From positions 372,001 to 436,000 of the forward strand of contig CM033121.1 in the NCBI GenBank assembly GCA_019321725.1: a stretch of DNA of 64,000 bases, given 5' to 3'. Positions 50,815 to 61,974 of the stretch are shown here, piece by piece. Origin of the DNA: Paulownia fortunei (taxonomy: Eukaryota > Streptophyta > Magnoliopsida > Lamiales > Paulowniaceae). The translations under genes and the position numbers were made by a program. Below the pieces are notes generated by a model. That model was not told the DNA's origin. It searched no databases and saw only the letters and a list, made by a program, of their open reading frames with translations. Each line of letters begins with the position of its first letter. Position 1 is the first letter of the stretch.

Positions 50815-52544
50815 CCTATTATTTTTTCTTTGAAGTCTTTTTGCTCCTATTCTCAATTTCTCATTATAATTCTTGCCCACCAGCAACACAAAATTCCAAT
50901 GCTCAACTACTCAACTGACAAGGAAGGAGAAAGAAAATTCCAACACGGGACCTAAATTTTGAACGTGCTGAAGATAGGCAATGCTGCAGCAGCCAACATG
51001 CTTCAATCAGTGTTGAACAGAGAGTAGTAGTTCAACCGTCCATGCACAATCAGGACTGTAAATACATATCCATGGCTGCTGCTGCTGCTGCTGTGGCCTG
51101 TGGGCGGTGGGCCAAGGAAAAAAAAAGGGTCGATGAGTGGCTCCAGTTCCTCAGTTAAAAAGAGAATTCTGCGGATAAGCTCGATCTCTGTTCTTTATAT
51201 ATCTTCTGCAAGTCTCCATCATATTTCTTTTCTTCTTTTTAATTTTTCTCACTCTTAAATCCAAGTGATTAATTCTGATAAGAATCTGCTTCACTTTTTG
51301 GTCCCTTGTCTTATATTGGATTCCTTTTATGGAACTGGAACAGACCAATGATTATACCTCACCTTGCATGCCACTGATCGTTCTCTCTCTACTTTTTCCA
51401 ATCCTCAAAAGAAAGATGGAGAAAGGCCACTACTCAGTTAGTAAAAGAAAAAGAAGCTTTTTTTTTATGTACGAAAACTGAGGCCACTTTAGTTGATTAT
51501 TGTGGTCTGTATGATGCATCTAAAGCAAAGGAATACTTTAATTTATGGAAAAGGTTGGTTCTTTTTCTTTTTCTTTTTTTGGGTGGGGGTGGGGTGGGGT
51601 GGGGTAAGAGGGGTTGTGAAATTTTGATAAGAATATTTAGAAGGGGTGGAACTTGCATTTTTAGGAAACTGGCACAAAATTTGTAGTTGAGGAGGAAGGA
51701 AGATTGTCCCTGTCCGCCCGTACTAAGTCGATTAATATGCAGATAAAAGAGGTATAAACTCTTAAAAGTGGGATAGAATAAATTTAAATTTTGAAAAGAC
51801 AAATATATCCCCTCAATCTAATGTGACAGGTCTCTAAGAGCCCCATGAGCAATAAAGAAATCGAAATCATGTCGAAACAATATTATATAATTAGCAGGGA
51901 ATATTAATTAATTAATTAGTTTAAATAACTTGATTCCATGAACCAAACTCATGATTTAATTTCCATAAATAAAATATAGGGTCGGTTTACAGAAATTTTC
52001 TTAATTGTCAGACATATCTGTTGAAATAAGTAATCTGAGCTGATTTATGAATTGAATGAGCATAAGATATAGTAGTGCCAAAATCCACAAACATTGTTTG
52101 ATTGAACTGTACAAATAGCAACAGAACATTCAAGGTCATCGCCATGTGGTACTATCTTTGGAAGCCAAGTATGCTCTTACCCTACCAACATTTGATCTCA
52201 TCAAGATTCAAGATCACACTTTCCAACCTCACCATCTGAGGTTATAGCCAGATAAAGATTGATGATGCAAATCATGAGATCAATGGGGGCACTTCTTGTT
52301 ATCTACAAGTGTTAAGTAGTTGTGTGTGCTAAGCACAAACATGTTGTTGTGTCGCTTTCCTCACAACTTCAAATAAGTTTGATTTTTCTGAATTTTTTTA
52401 TAAAAATGTACTAATTTCTTCTATCAAGTTCTTCGATTTTATTTTAGCATCACACAAGTTAAGTCAGTAAAGAACGACTCATTCCAAGTATATCTTCTTC
52501 TCATCAAGTCATTTCAATAATAATTATTAACACCTAGAATGTAA

Positions 52545-52715
52545 TGGGTTGGCTTAGTGGTGGAGGAGGGCTAGATACATGAGGTAATGGGATCAAATCA
52601 TTGCTAGGCCGATTTATTGTGACTATCCTAGTATTGTGTGGATGGTTGTCTTTGATCAAATTTTCTTCTCTCTTTTTGTTGAGATATTTGTTTGATGCTA
52701 AGATTCAACTTTTTT
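52545..52715 (+). mobile_element. Candidate tRNA-derived SINE
   Basis: An A-box-like TGGCTTAGTGG at 52550-52560 and a B-box-like GGATCAAATC at 52590-52599 are 30 nt apart, as in the tRNA-like head of plant SINEs. A body of about 100 nt and a T-rich tail near 52710 follow. I could not find a convincing target-site duplication. Confidence 0.45.
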
Positions 52716-53941
52716 TCTTTATCTTTAATTATCTTTAATTTTGTTGCTGTGCAGTATGTAGCTCAAATATGTAGTTGTTTAGAATATGGATAGACTTGGG
52801 AATCTGTTCTTGTAGAATTATCTTTAATAATTATATAACTAATTGAGATTCCTGAATATGCTGATCACACACTAAATTTTCTACATTTTATAATTTTCCA
52901 CACAATACATCACAATTATTTATTTATTTCATTCCCTAAGTTCCTAAATACTTATGTATTATTATTATTAAAAGAGTATATTTAAATAAGGATTTGAATG
53001 TTACATTGATCTAATATTATAATTAAATCCATTCAGGAGCATAACTGCTTCAATAATATCATATGATAATTGATATACTGGAAAGTGGGACGCATTTTAA
53101 TAAGACCATATCCAGAATTAAAGAGATTTGTCAGCTCTCACTGGTTCCTTTCCAAAGGGTAGAGAAAATGAAATTGGCAGCCTGCCCTCCTGTTAACCAC
53201 ATTTAACACGTAGCACAACTCTTTATGCCTAAATTTCATAACCAGCTTGGATATAAGTGCACCATCCATGAATCAAACCAAATTAACATAAAAAGGAAAA
53301 AAAATATTAATTATATATTAAATGACATGGAGTGTAGTAGATAATACACACTTATTGGCCTATCATTACACTGTTGGTATGCCACCCGAATGATTAACAT
53401 GAAACAAAGCTAATGAAGGTTGTCTCATAGGACAAGCAATAAGGATGAAAATATCCACATATTTATATCAGAATTGACTCTTACCAAACATTTAAACCCC
53501 CATCAGAATCACTTTTAGTATTTCTTTTTGTCACTCAAACCAGATCCTCTCCCTCTCTTTTTTGTTTCTTTTTTTTTTTTGTTTTCTTTTTCCTCATTCT
53601 TATTATTTCATCATGAATAGCATTTAGATATTCTACATTTAAGGACCAAGATTTACATATATCTATAAATGTGTAGATGTATGTATTTATCCCTCTGTAG
53701 CTCTCTTCCCCCACAACACGCGCACACACACACACACACAGACAATTCTTGTTCATGCAAATTGCAAGGGTAACGCACTCTCTCTCTCTCCACCAATCAT
53801 CCATATACATACTGCATACACTTGCTTCTATACATGTTAGCAAGTGGGCAAGTACTAATTTGTATAGTAGCGGTCTTTTTGGATGTTGATTGGCAACCTC
53901 AACAAAATAAATAGAACACCAAATTACCCAAGAACTGCAGC

Positions 53942-53973
53942 AACCCCCACCCCACCCCACCCACCCAACCCAC
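53942..53973 (+). promoter_or_regulatory. C-rich tract in the SULTR leader, G-quadruplex potential on the template strand
   Basis: Six C-runs of 3-5 nt separated by single or double A residues end 16 nt before the ATG at 53989. The complementary strand therefore has six G-runs with very short loops. No regulatory role is shown by the sequence itself. Confidence 0.5.
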
Positions 53974-53988
53974 ATACACACAATCCAT

Positions 53989-56900
53989 ATGGAACCAAAT
54001 GCCAGCAACAACAGCAACAGCTCTCATCACCCGGTGGAAATAGCCATGGAGACGGAGGTGCACCGGGTGGCTCCGCCGCCTCACCGGAGCACCCTTCAGA
54101 AACTGAAGACACGCCTCAAAGAAACCTTCTTCCCTGATGATCCTCTCCGCCAGTTCAAGGGCCAGTCCTGGAAAATAAGATTAGTTCTTGGAGCTCAGTA
54201 CATATTTCCTATACTTGAATGGGGTCCTAAGTACAGTCTCAAACTCCTCAAATCTGATATTGTTTCTGGCCTCACCATTGCTAGCCTTGCCATACCTCAG
54301 GTTTACTTCATTCGTTTTTCATTTTACTTGTCATTTTCTTTTTCTTAAAAATTACTTAAGAATATGTTTATCCATAATGTTTATATCTTTTCTCATGGGG
54401 GATCCTCTTTTTTTTTTTTTTTTTTTTAATCAGGGCATAAGTTATGCAAAGCTGGCTAATTTGCCTGCAATTGTTGGTCTTTGTGAGTGACCGTTTTTTG
54501 TTTTTCAATTTTTGCCTTGTATGCAAATTGTGCATGCATATTTGGCAATCTTTCTTTACACAGTTTTTCTTTTTAATATAAGTGAATATAACTAAATTAA
54601 TTGGTTTATGATGGATTTAATTTTCAGATTCAAGTTTTGTGCCTCCCCTAATATATGCTGTTTTTGGGAGCTCAAGGGACCTTGCAGTAGGTCCAGTTTC
54701 TATTGCTTCTCTCATTATGGGATCAATGCTCAGACAAGAAGTTTCACCTGCTAAAGACCCCATTTTGTTTCTTCAACTGGCATTTTCTTCAACATTTTTT
54801 GCTGGACTTTTTCAAGCTTCTTTAGGCTTCTTAAGGTTTAAATTTTTCCTTCATTAATGGCTTCTTTCTGTCCTGATTTTCTAGCCTGTTTTTGGAAGAA
54901 ACAAACAGGCCTCATAAAGAGTACCTGACACAATGATTAAATCTTGTATTATCTGTTCTCTTTCTTCTCCAGGCTTGGATTTATCATTGACTTTCTTTCG
55001 AAAGCAACCCTTATTGGATTTATGGCTGGTGCGGCTATTATTGTCTCTCTTCAGCAGCTTAAGAGCCTCCTTGGCATTAAAAATTTCACCAAACAAATGG
55101 GCATAGTTCCTGTAATGAGTTCTGTTTTCCACAAGACACATGAGGTTACTATACTTCCCCCATTCTTGATTCCTCCTATAGCTGCATGTAAAGTTGTCCA
55201 AATTTTCTAAAGTTCTATTCTTCTCCCTTTCCTTACTTACTTTGTGGGTTTCCTTTTACTATATATAATTAAATAATACTCCATATCACATATTGAATCA
55301 CAAGGAAAAGAAAACAGATTAATTGAGATGCTAAAATATTAAATGATGATTTATTTTTCTAACAGTTTCAACACATAATTAAATTGTGTGACTAAACATT
55401 AGTAGCCGTAGGCGAACTCGAATGTCACACACTTAGAATTTTGACTAATAGTCTTCGAGAAATCATTATAGTCCTTTTAAATTACAAACTTTTAATCTCA
55501 TTGTGGATTTGGTCTTAACTACACAAAAACACGAGTGATTATTTATTTTAATAAAATAAAAGTTGTATGAACACTAGTATGGCCAACTGATTCTATTCTC
55601 ACTTGTCCCCTTTCCTAAAAGTAGATTTGTTGCCTTTTTGCCAAGAAAACAAAAGAAACAGAACAAATAAAAAGGATATCAAGACAATTATGCACATGTT
55701 GACACGTTATTTTGTCTCAAATATTTATTCATTTCATCTCTATTACTTTTTCTTATTTTTAATGGATAAGGAACCGATAAATTATTACTATTATAACTCG
55801 TTTAACTATTTTTTTCTGATTTTGGTGCAGTGGTCGTGGCAAACTATACTGATGGGCTTTTGCTTCCTGGTGTTCCTTCTTTTGGCTAGACATATTGTGC
55901 GTATTTTGTTTTTCTTTTCCATATACAGTGATTTTCTTACTATTATATACCTTTTTTTTTTTTCCCTTACAATAACCTTTAAATTGGAAACTTTCCTGCC
56001 CCAGAGATTATTTTTAAGCCTTGAAATTAAGTTAGAAAAAAGAAAAAAAAAATTATAAATGTAGCATGAAATTTTACGTGAGAAAAATATTTTCCTATTT
56101 TATTCCTTTTCAAAAAATAATAATAATAAGTAGCCTTCCAAAAAACATTATCTACTTATATGTCCTTTATATTTGTAAATGGCCTGACATGATTTTCAAG
56201 AAAAGGTTAAGAAAGTATGAACATTTTTATCTTTAGGGTCGCTCAATCTGCTTTGTGGACAAAACTTTTAACTCTGGTGAAATACAAAAAGGCCAGTTAA
56301 TTAAGTCTGGAATTGGATAGCGATTCGTTTTATCCTATGTCGTTTGGCATAATTCAAATCTAACAATATCAGTGCCCTATAAAACCTAAATATCTTACTT
56401 AATCATTTTTGAAACAATCACTTTAGATAATTAATTAAGAATTCCCCACCTCTAGATTTGCATCTCTCAAACCCGTGAACCAACTCATCTGAACAAATTT
56501 TTAGTAGATTGTTTATTTCGGTTTTTTTGTCTTCGATAAAGTGTAATTTTGCCTCTACTTAGGACAGGTTAAAACCATTTTTCTGGCATTATGCTTCTTA
56601 AACAAATGGCTGAGTTCCTTGTAATAATTAAGTAAAAAACTATATTCTGGGTCAGATTCTGCTTATCAAGCTAACCATATAAGATCAAGCCCATTTATGG
56701 TTCCATTTTCAATGTAAATTGCAATTAATTTTTGCAATTTTGAGGGCTTTTACACATGCAAATAGTACTCTTGTTCACCGTGGGCCTAAGATTTTAAAAC
56801 ATACGTTACAGCAACAAATAACAAATTTTCAACTATGCAAAGCAGTTTATTAACTTATTGATAGCTTATGTATTATCAGGGGGAAAAAATGTTGTTGATG

Positions 56901-59198
56901 GTTCTGGTAATTGATTCTCAGTTTCTAGCAAGTAGTTCTGGATAAAGAGAAGAAAGCATGCAAAACACAAAGTGCTAACTGCAGTTGGAACTGATGATAG
57001 ACCCCAAACAAAACAGTTCTAGCTCTTAAAAATAATTTGGCCAGGATCAATCAGTTGAAGTTAAATGATACTCTTGATTTACTTTTAACCAAAATTCAAC
57101 GTCGATAACTAAAACATTTTCTTGGATGTGGAAAACTTGCATATATATGGAATTTTATGACGCTGTAATTTGATGTGTCGGTGTGATTATGCAGAGCATG
57201 AGGAAGCCAAAGTTATTTTGGGTCTCAGCTGGAGCTCCTCTAGCCTCTGTGATCCTCTCAACGTTGCTGGTTTTTGCATTTAAAGCTCAAAATCATGGCA
57301 TCAGTGTAGTACGTTTCCATGCTCTGATATATTCTTGTTTACGTTCTCTTCCACTCTTTCTAATGTATTGTTTCTCTCAAGTAAGATTGGGAAACTACAA
57401 GAAGGGTTGAATCCTCCTTCATGGAACATGTTGCATTTGCATGGTAGCTATTTGGGGCTTGTTATGAAAACGGGGCTAGTCACTGGCATCATTTCACTTA
57501 CAGTAAGTAACACTTCCATTTGAACTTTTTCTTCGAAAGAATACAAAATTTGCTTCAAATCCATGGAATAATACATTCTGAAGAAAGATCACTTGGGAAT
57601 CATGTTAAGAATATCTAAGGAGCGTTGAGAATTGTGCTAAAACTCTTTAATATTTAAGATGTTTGCTTTACATCTTATTTACATGAAGATTTTTGTGAAA
57701 CAGGAAGGAATTGCAGTTGGAAGAACCTTTGCTGCATTGAAGAACTATCAAGTGGATGGAAATAAGGAAATGATTGCAATTGGGCTAATGAATATAGTTG
57801 GCTCATCCACTTCTTGCTATGTAACAACAGGTATATTTACATCCCGTGCTCCCCACCCCACCTCCCCAGCAGACAAAAATGAAGAAATCCCAAATTTGTA
57901 ATCATGTTTCTACCAGATATGGATTCATTGACTCAAATGAATGATACAGGTGCTTTTTCAAGGTCAGCTGTGAATCACAACGCAGGGTGCAAAACTGCAG
58001 TTTCTAACATAATAATGGCAGTCACAGTTATGGTAACACTCCTCTTCCTCATGCCACTCTTTCAGTACACACCAAATGTCGTGTTGGGGGCAATCATTGT
58101 CACTGCAGTAGTTGGCCTTATCGATATCCCTGCTGCCTGTCAAATTTGGAAAATCGACAAATTTGATTTTATTGTGATGCTATGCGCGTTCTTGGGAGTC
58201 CTCTTTATCTCTGTTCAGGAGGGCCTAGCCATTGCGGTAAATCCTCATTCTTTAGTATCATTACATATACTCTTCATACTCCCTCCAATGGTAATGCAAG
58301 CTCACATTGATGATAATTAATGTCCAGGTGGGAATATCTATTTTCAAGGTTCTGCTGCAAATCACAAGGCCGAAAACTGTAATGCTGGGAAATATACCTG
58401 GTACAGATATTTATCGTGATCTTCACCATTACAAAGAAGCTGTCAGTGTCCCTGGCTTCCTAATTCTGAGTATTGAAGCTCCAATTAACTTTGCCAACAC
58501 CACTTATCTTAAAGAAAGGTTGGTTTCTACATTCTAGTTCAGTCAACTCATCGACAAATTCTCTTTCTGTATTCCCTTTGATTTGTTTTCTCCTTTTCAT
58601 TCCCCTCATACTCTGTCTTGCATGACCTTCCCTTGTTTGCTTTTGTCAGGGTTACAAGATGGATAGAAGAATATGAATCAGAGGATGAAAATGCTAAAAA
58701 GAAGTCTGGACTTAGGTTTTTGGTTCTTGATTTGTCTGGTGAGTTTATTGAAAAGCAAAAGGCAAAAGAGATTTCAATCTCCACATGATCTTTTTGTTTC
58801 TTTTGGTCAAGTCACTTGCTGCATACACAATAAGTTACAGAATTAAAAGTTTGCTTAATAACCCTTTCAGCTGTGAGTGCAATTGATACAAATGGAGTCT
58901 CATTCTTCAAAGATTTGAGGATGGCAATGGAAAAGAAGAATTTGGAGGCAAGTAAAAAACACTTCAGAACTCTTAGTAACTTCCCGTTGCTTTTTAGCTT
59001 GCCACAGCCTGATTTTCTTCTATTTGTTCAACTTCACAGCTTGTGTTGGTGAATCCACTTGGTGAGGTGATCGAAAAATTGCAGCGAGCCGACGATGACA
59101 AAGAATTAGCAAGACCCGATTGTCTGTTCTTGACAGTTGGGGAAGCAGTAGCTTCCCTCCTGCCAGCAATCAAGAGCCAATCATCTAATTATGTATGA
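53989..59198 (+). CDS. SULTR3;3: Sulfate transporter, group 3 (SULTR3;3-like)
   Basis: Thirteen exons: 53989-54300, 54434-54482, 54628-54835, 54973-55144, 55831-55896, 57195-57308, 57386-57502, 57704-57830, 57950-58236, 58328-58518, 58650-58738, 58871-58947 and 59040-59198. They total 655 aa, normal for SLC26/SULTR. The N-terminus has METEVHRVAPPPHRSTLQKL and KETFFPDDPLRQF, close to SULTR3;3. The membrane domain shows SGLTIASLAIPQGISYAKLA, FGSSRDLAVGPVSIASLIMG, LSKATLIGFMAGAAIIVSLQ and EGIAVGRTFAALKNYQVDGN. A C-terminal STAS domain follows, with SAIDTNGVSFFKDL. SULTR3 members move sulfate by proton symport, several at the chloroplast envelope. All introns are GT-AG except intron 12 (58948-59039), which begins GC (GAG|gcaagt). 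Intron 5 is the longest (1.3 kb). The first ATG was used; a second at METEVHRV (54048, reading ATGGAGACG) is also possible. Confidence 0.96.
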
Positions 59199-60081
59199 TG
59201 AGAGGCTTAATAACAATACATTTTCTTTTGTTTTCTTTTTTTCATTTTTTTTTTTTTTTTTTTGGTTTTGCCGTGAAATGATATTTTTCCATGACAAGTT
59301 CAGTTTATACATTTGTGTGTTATCTTTTCTATGGAAATCCTGATGTAGAACTGTAGAACCATGCAAGGGTTAATGGTACTTTACCTTTCTTCTAAATTTT
59401 ACTATTTTAGCACTATATCTTAAAAGTAATTTAAAAATATTTTGCTCATTCAACTTATATTTATAATAATATTTTACTTTTCAATGGCATTTTAACATCA
59501 AAATTTCACCGAAAAATTCTATGTCAGCCATCATCTTCGTCATGTGTCTTTTCCTCCTCTTTTCCACTCAAAAACCAAGCGATAAAATTTTATAATATTT
59601 TTTTATTATTGTCAGTGGTGAACACATAATAAAAATATGATACTTTCATTACAAATAACGTAGATCCTAATACAAGAAATAGGCGAAGTGGTTGTTGAAA
59701 TCTAGTGTCCCAAGTGGCATGAATGACACAATTTTTTAGTCATTATTTGCAACTACTTAGCATGTTTTTGTACTATGAATAATACTATTTGCAGCCAAAA
59801 TACCACTCTTTATCGTGATTTCGTTGACGGCAACAAAAAAAATATTATGAAGTCTTTTGTTTGGCTTTTGAATGGGAAAAATGAAAGAAAAACCCACAAT
59901 GATGGCTGACAAATAATTTTCTAGTAAAAATTTAATTTAAAAATATTATTAAAAGTATTATTAAAAGTAACGTGTTATAATAAATGTAAATTGATAGAGT
60001 AAAATATTTTAAATTTACTTTTGATAAGGAAAAGTGTTAAAATGGTGAAATTTAGGGTGGAGGTGAAGTATCGTTTACTTT

Positions 60082-60082
<1 letters not shown>

Positions 60083-60128
<46 letters not shown>
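60083..60128. repeat. (TA)n microsatellite
   Basis: About 22 AT units, the longest dinucleotide run in the window. Confidence 0.95.
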
Positions 60129-60132
<4 letters not shown>

Positions 60133-60731
60133 TATATTATTTTATTAGTTAAAAAATACAAAATATTTATCTCCAAACGCTCTAATATTACCTTCATTAA
60201 AGTTGTTAATCTTGAGAATATTTGTATTTCTCATATATGGAAACGATTTGAGACTAGTTTGATCAAATTTGAGATTTATTCCACTTCGCTTTGCCTAAAT
60301 TTCCGGCTCACCCCGGCCTGCCGTGGACCCGAACCCTGCCTGGTCCTACCCCTAAACTTGCAGATCCATTAATTAAATATTTTGGCTTGTATTGGAAGGA
60401 AAAGAAAATGGAAAAAGTTACCTCTTCTTGCCAAAAATCAAATATAATTTGGTATAATAAGATTTGTTTTTACTGAATATATATGTTTATGTATAGAGAG
60501 ATAAGAATGTGGGCATTTAAACCACAAAGATGATGCTATTGCAATGGGAAAAGAACATATCAACAACTACCTAAATTGTAAGGCGCACACAATTCTGTTG
60601 AGACACACGCCCACTACCTGCTACTTTGCCTTTTGAACTGGAAAAACATCTTAAAAGCAGTGATCACTTCTAGCCTTAATCTATATCATTTGACATGAGG
60701 CAGCCGGAATAGAGTATCAAGGCCACTGCCT

Positions 60732-60777
60732 GAAGAGAGTCCATGGACGCCGTTGGAAGAGAGTCCATGGTCGCCGA
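60732..60777. repeat. 24-bp-period tandem repeat
   Basis: 'gaagagagtccatgg.cgccg' occurs at 60732 and again at 60756. In one frame it reads as a short peptide from ATG, but there is no support for coding. Confidence 0.7.
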
Positions 60778-61120
60778 CGCCATGGTGCAAAGAAATGGGT
60801 GTCTGGACTCTGGAGAGTTTAAGAGAAGTCGATATAATTTGAGATAGAAAAAATGAATGAGGGCCAGAAGGAGGAGTTAGGGTACATTACTTATAAATTA
60901 AAAAATAATAATAATGCGACGGGTTCAATACAACCTATTATTTATTGCAAAATTTGTGTAGTTATTATGAACTTGCTTCAAATCCACCTCAAATTTTGAA
61001 TTCATTACCACCCCTTATGTTTCTCTTTATAATTCTAAATAAAACTCCTTGACCCCAGATCCTGGACCCATTCTTCAAAAAGACATAGAGGCAAACAAAA
61101 TTGTGGATCGTGCTGGGGTT

Positions 61121-61558
61121 TAGGAATGTCAACGGGGCACATTTGGAACAGGTCTGGACCAGGGGCTGCTCCGCCAAAAAAAATAAAATTGGGCCCGTCT
61201 CGCCCCTCTTCCATTTAGTTCCAAACCCGCCCCCAGAGCTGATGGGTCAATCTCGTAAAAAATCAAATAAAAAAATAGTTAGAAAATAAATAATTATTCC
61301 AAAGTATAATAAAAGTGTAGCAGTTGAAAAAATGAGGGTGAGAGGAGAAAAAAAACAAAAAAAATAAAACATACGAAATCCTAATTTATTTATACACCTT
61401 ATATTCGGAGCGGGTCATTTTGGACATGTTACCCGCCCCCAACCCAACAGGTTTAAAAAAAATAAACTCGTTTTTCATTTATTAGATCCGAACCTGCTCC
61501 GAACTTAATGAATTTGTGATGAGTCTGGATAAAACCCACAAACCCATTTACATCCCTG
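61121..61558. mobile_element. Candidate non-autonomous hAT-like element
   Basis: The left end 'taggaatgtcaacgggg' and the reverse complement of the right end, 'cagggatgtaaatggg' (61543-61558), form imperfect terminal inverted repeats resembling the hAT/Ac CAGGGATG ends. The interior is rich in 'cccgcccc' and 'gggtcattttgga' motifs. No clear 8-bp target duplication was found, so the call is tentative. Confidence 0.4.
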
Positions 61559-61956
61559 TTCGTTACCAAATATGAACTGATATGTCAAACTAAACCATGT
61601 TTATGATGTTTTTGTAAGTACAAATACCCTTGGGGTACGCCCAGATATGGTTGGGCTAGATGCGTATTCTAAATGCACGCGGACCCAGTGAGGTAGGAAA
61701 CTAGCACATGGGCCTCTTTTAGTAAATAGAATGCATTTTTTTTTTTTAATATCCAAAATATATTCAAGTACAAAAAAGCTAAAAAAGCCAAAAAAATAGA
61801 TTCCTCCTCGAATTTATTCATTATTGATTTCATTATTCTTATCCGGATTCGGGGATTGGGGGAATAGTATAACCGGGTCATGACCGGATCCGCTTCTCCT
61901 GGAAACAGAAGATCAATTCAATTCACTCATGTCACAAGTCAAAACCACACTCCACA

Positions 61957-61962
61957 CACGTG
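61957..61962 (+). promoter_or_regulatory. G-box just upstream of the SEC12-like start
   Basis: CACGTG lies 13-18 nt before the ATG at 61975, so it is probably in the 5' UTR. A role in transcription is possible but unproven. Confidence 0.35.
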
Positions 61963-61974
61963 ACACGAGAGAGA

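Larger units (their letters stand above)
50808..53988. other. Intergenic region upstream of the sulfate transporter
   Basis: It contains a short (GCT)n run (about 51073-51092), a strong G-run cluster (51581-51604) and a candidate tRNA-derived SINE at 52545-52715. The promoter and 5' UTR of the sulfate transporter follow, with a TATAAAT at 53664-53670, CT-rich leader sequence and a C-rich tract at 53942-53973. No protein gene seen. Confidence 0.5.
59199..61974. other. Intergenic region between SULTR3;3 and SEC12-like genes
   Basis: Contains the SULTR 3' UTR with a T-tract (59240-59263), a long (TA)n microsatellite (60083-60128) and a 24-bp tandem repeat (60732-60777). A candidate hAT-like short element lies at 61121-61558, followed by the SEC12-like promoter. 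No protein gene recognised. Confidence 0.5.

Noticed and set aside
53535..54017. 160-codon open frame on the minus strand
   Set aside because: Antisense to the SULTR3;3 leader and made largely of translated CT, CA and C-rich repeats. No family features.
55603..56058. 151-codon plus-strand frame inside the SULTR region
   Set aside because: Only 55831-55896 is a real exon. The remainder is intron read-through.
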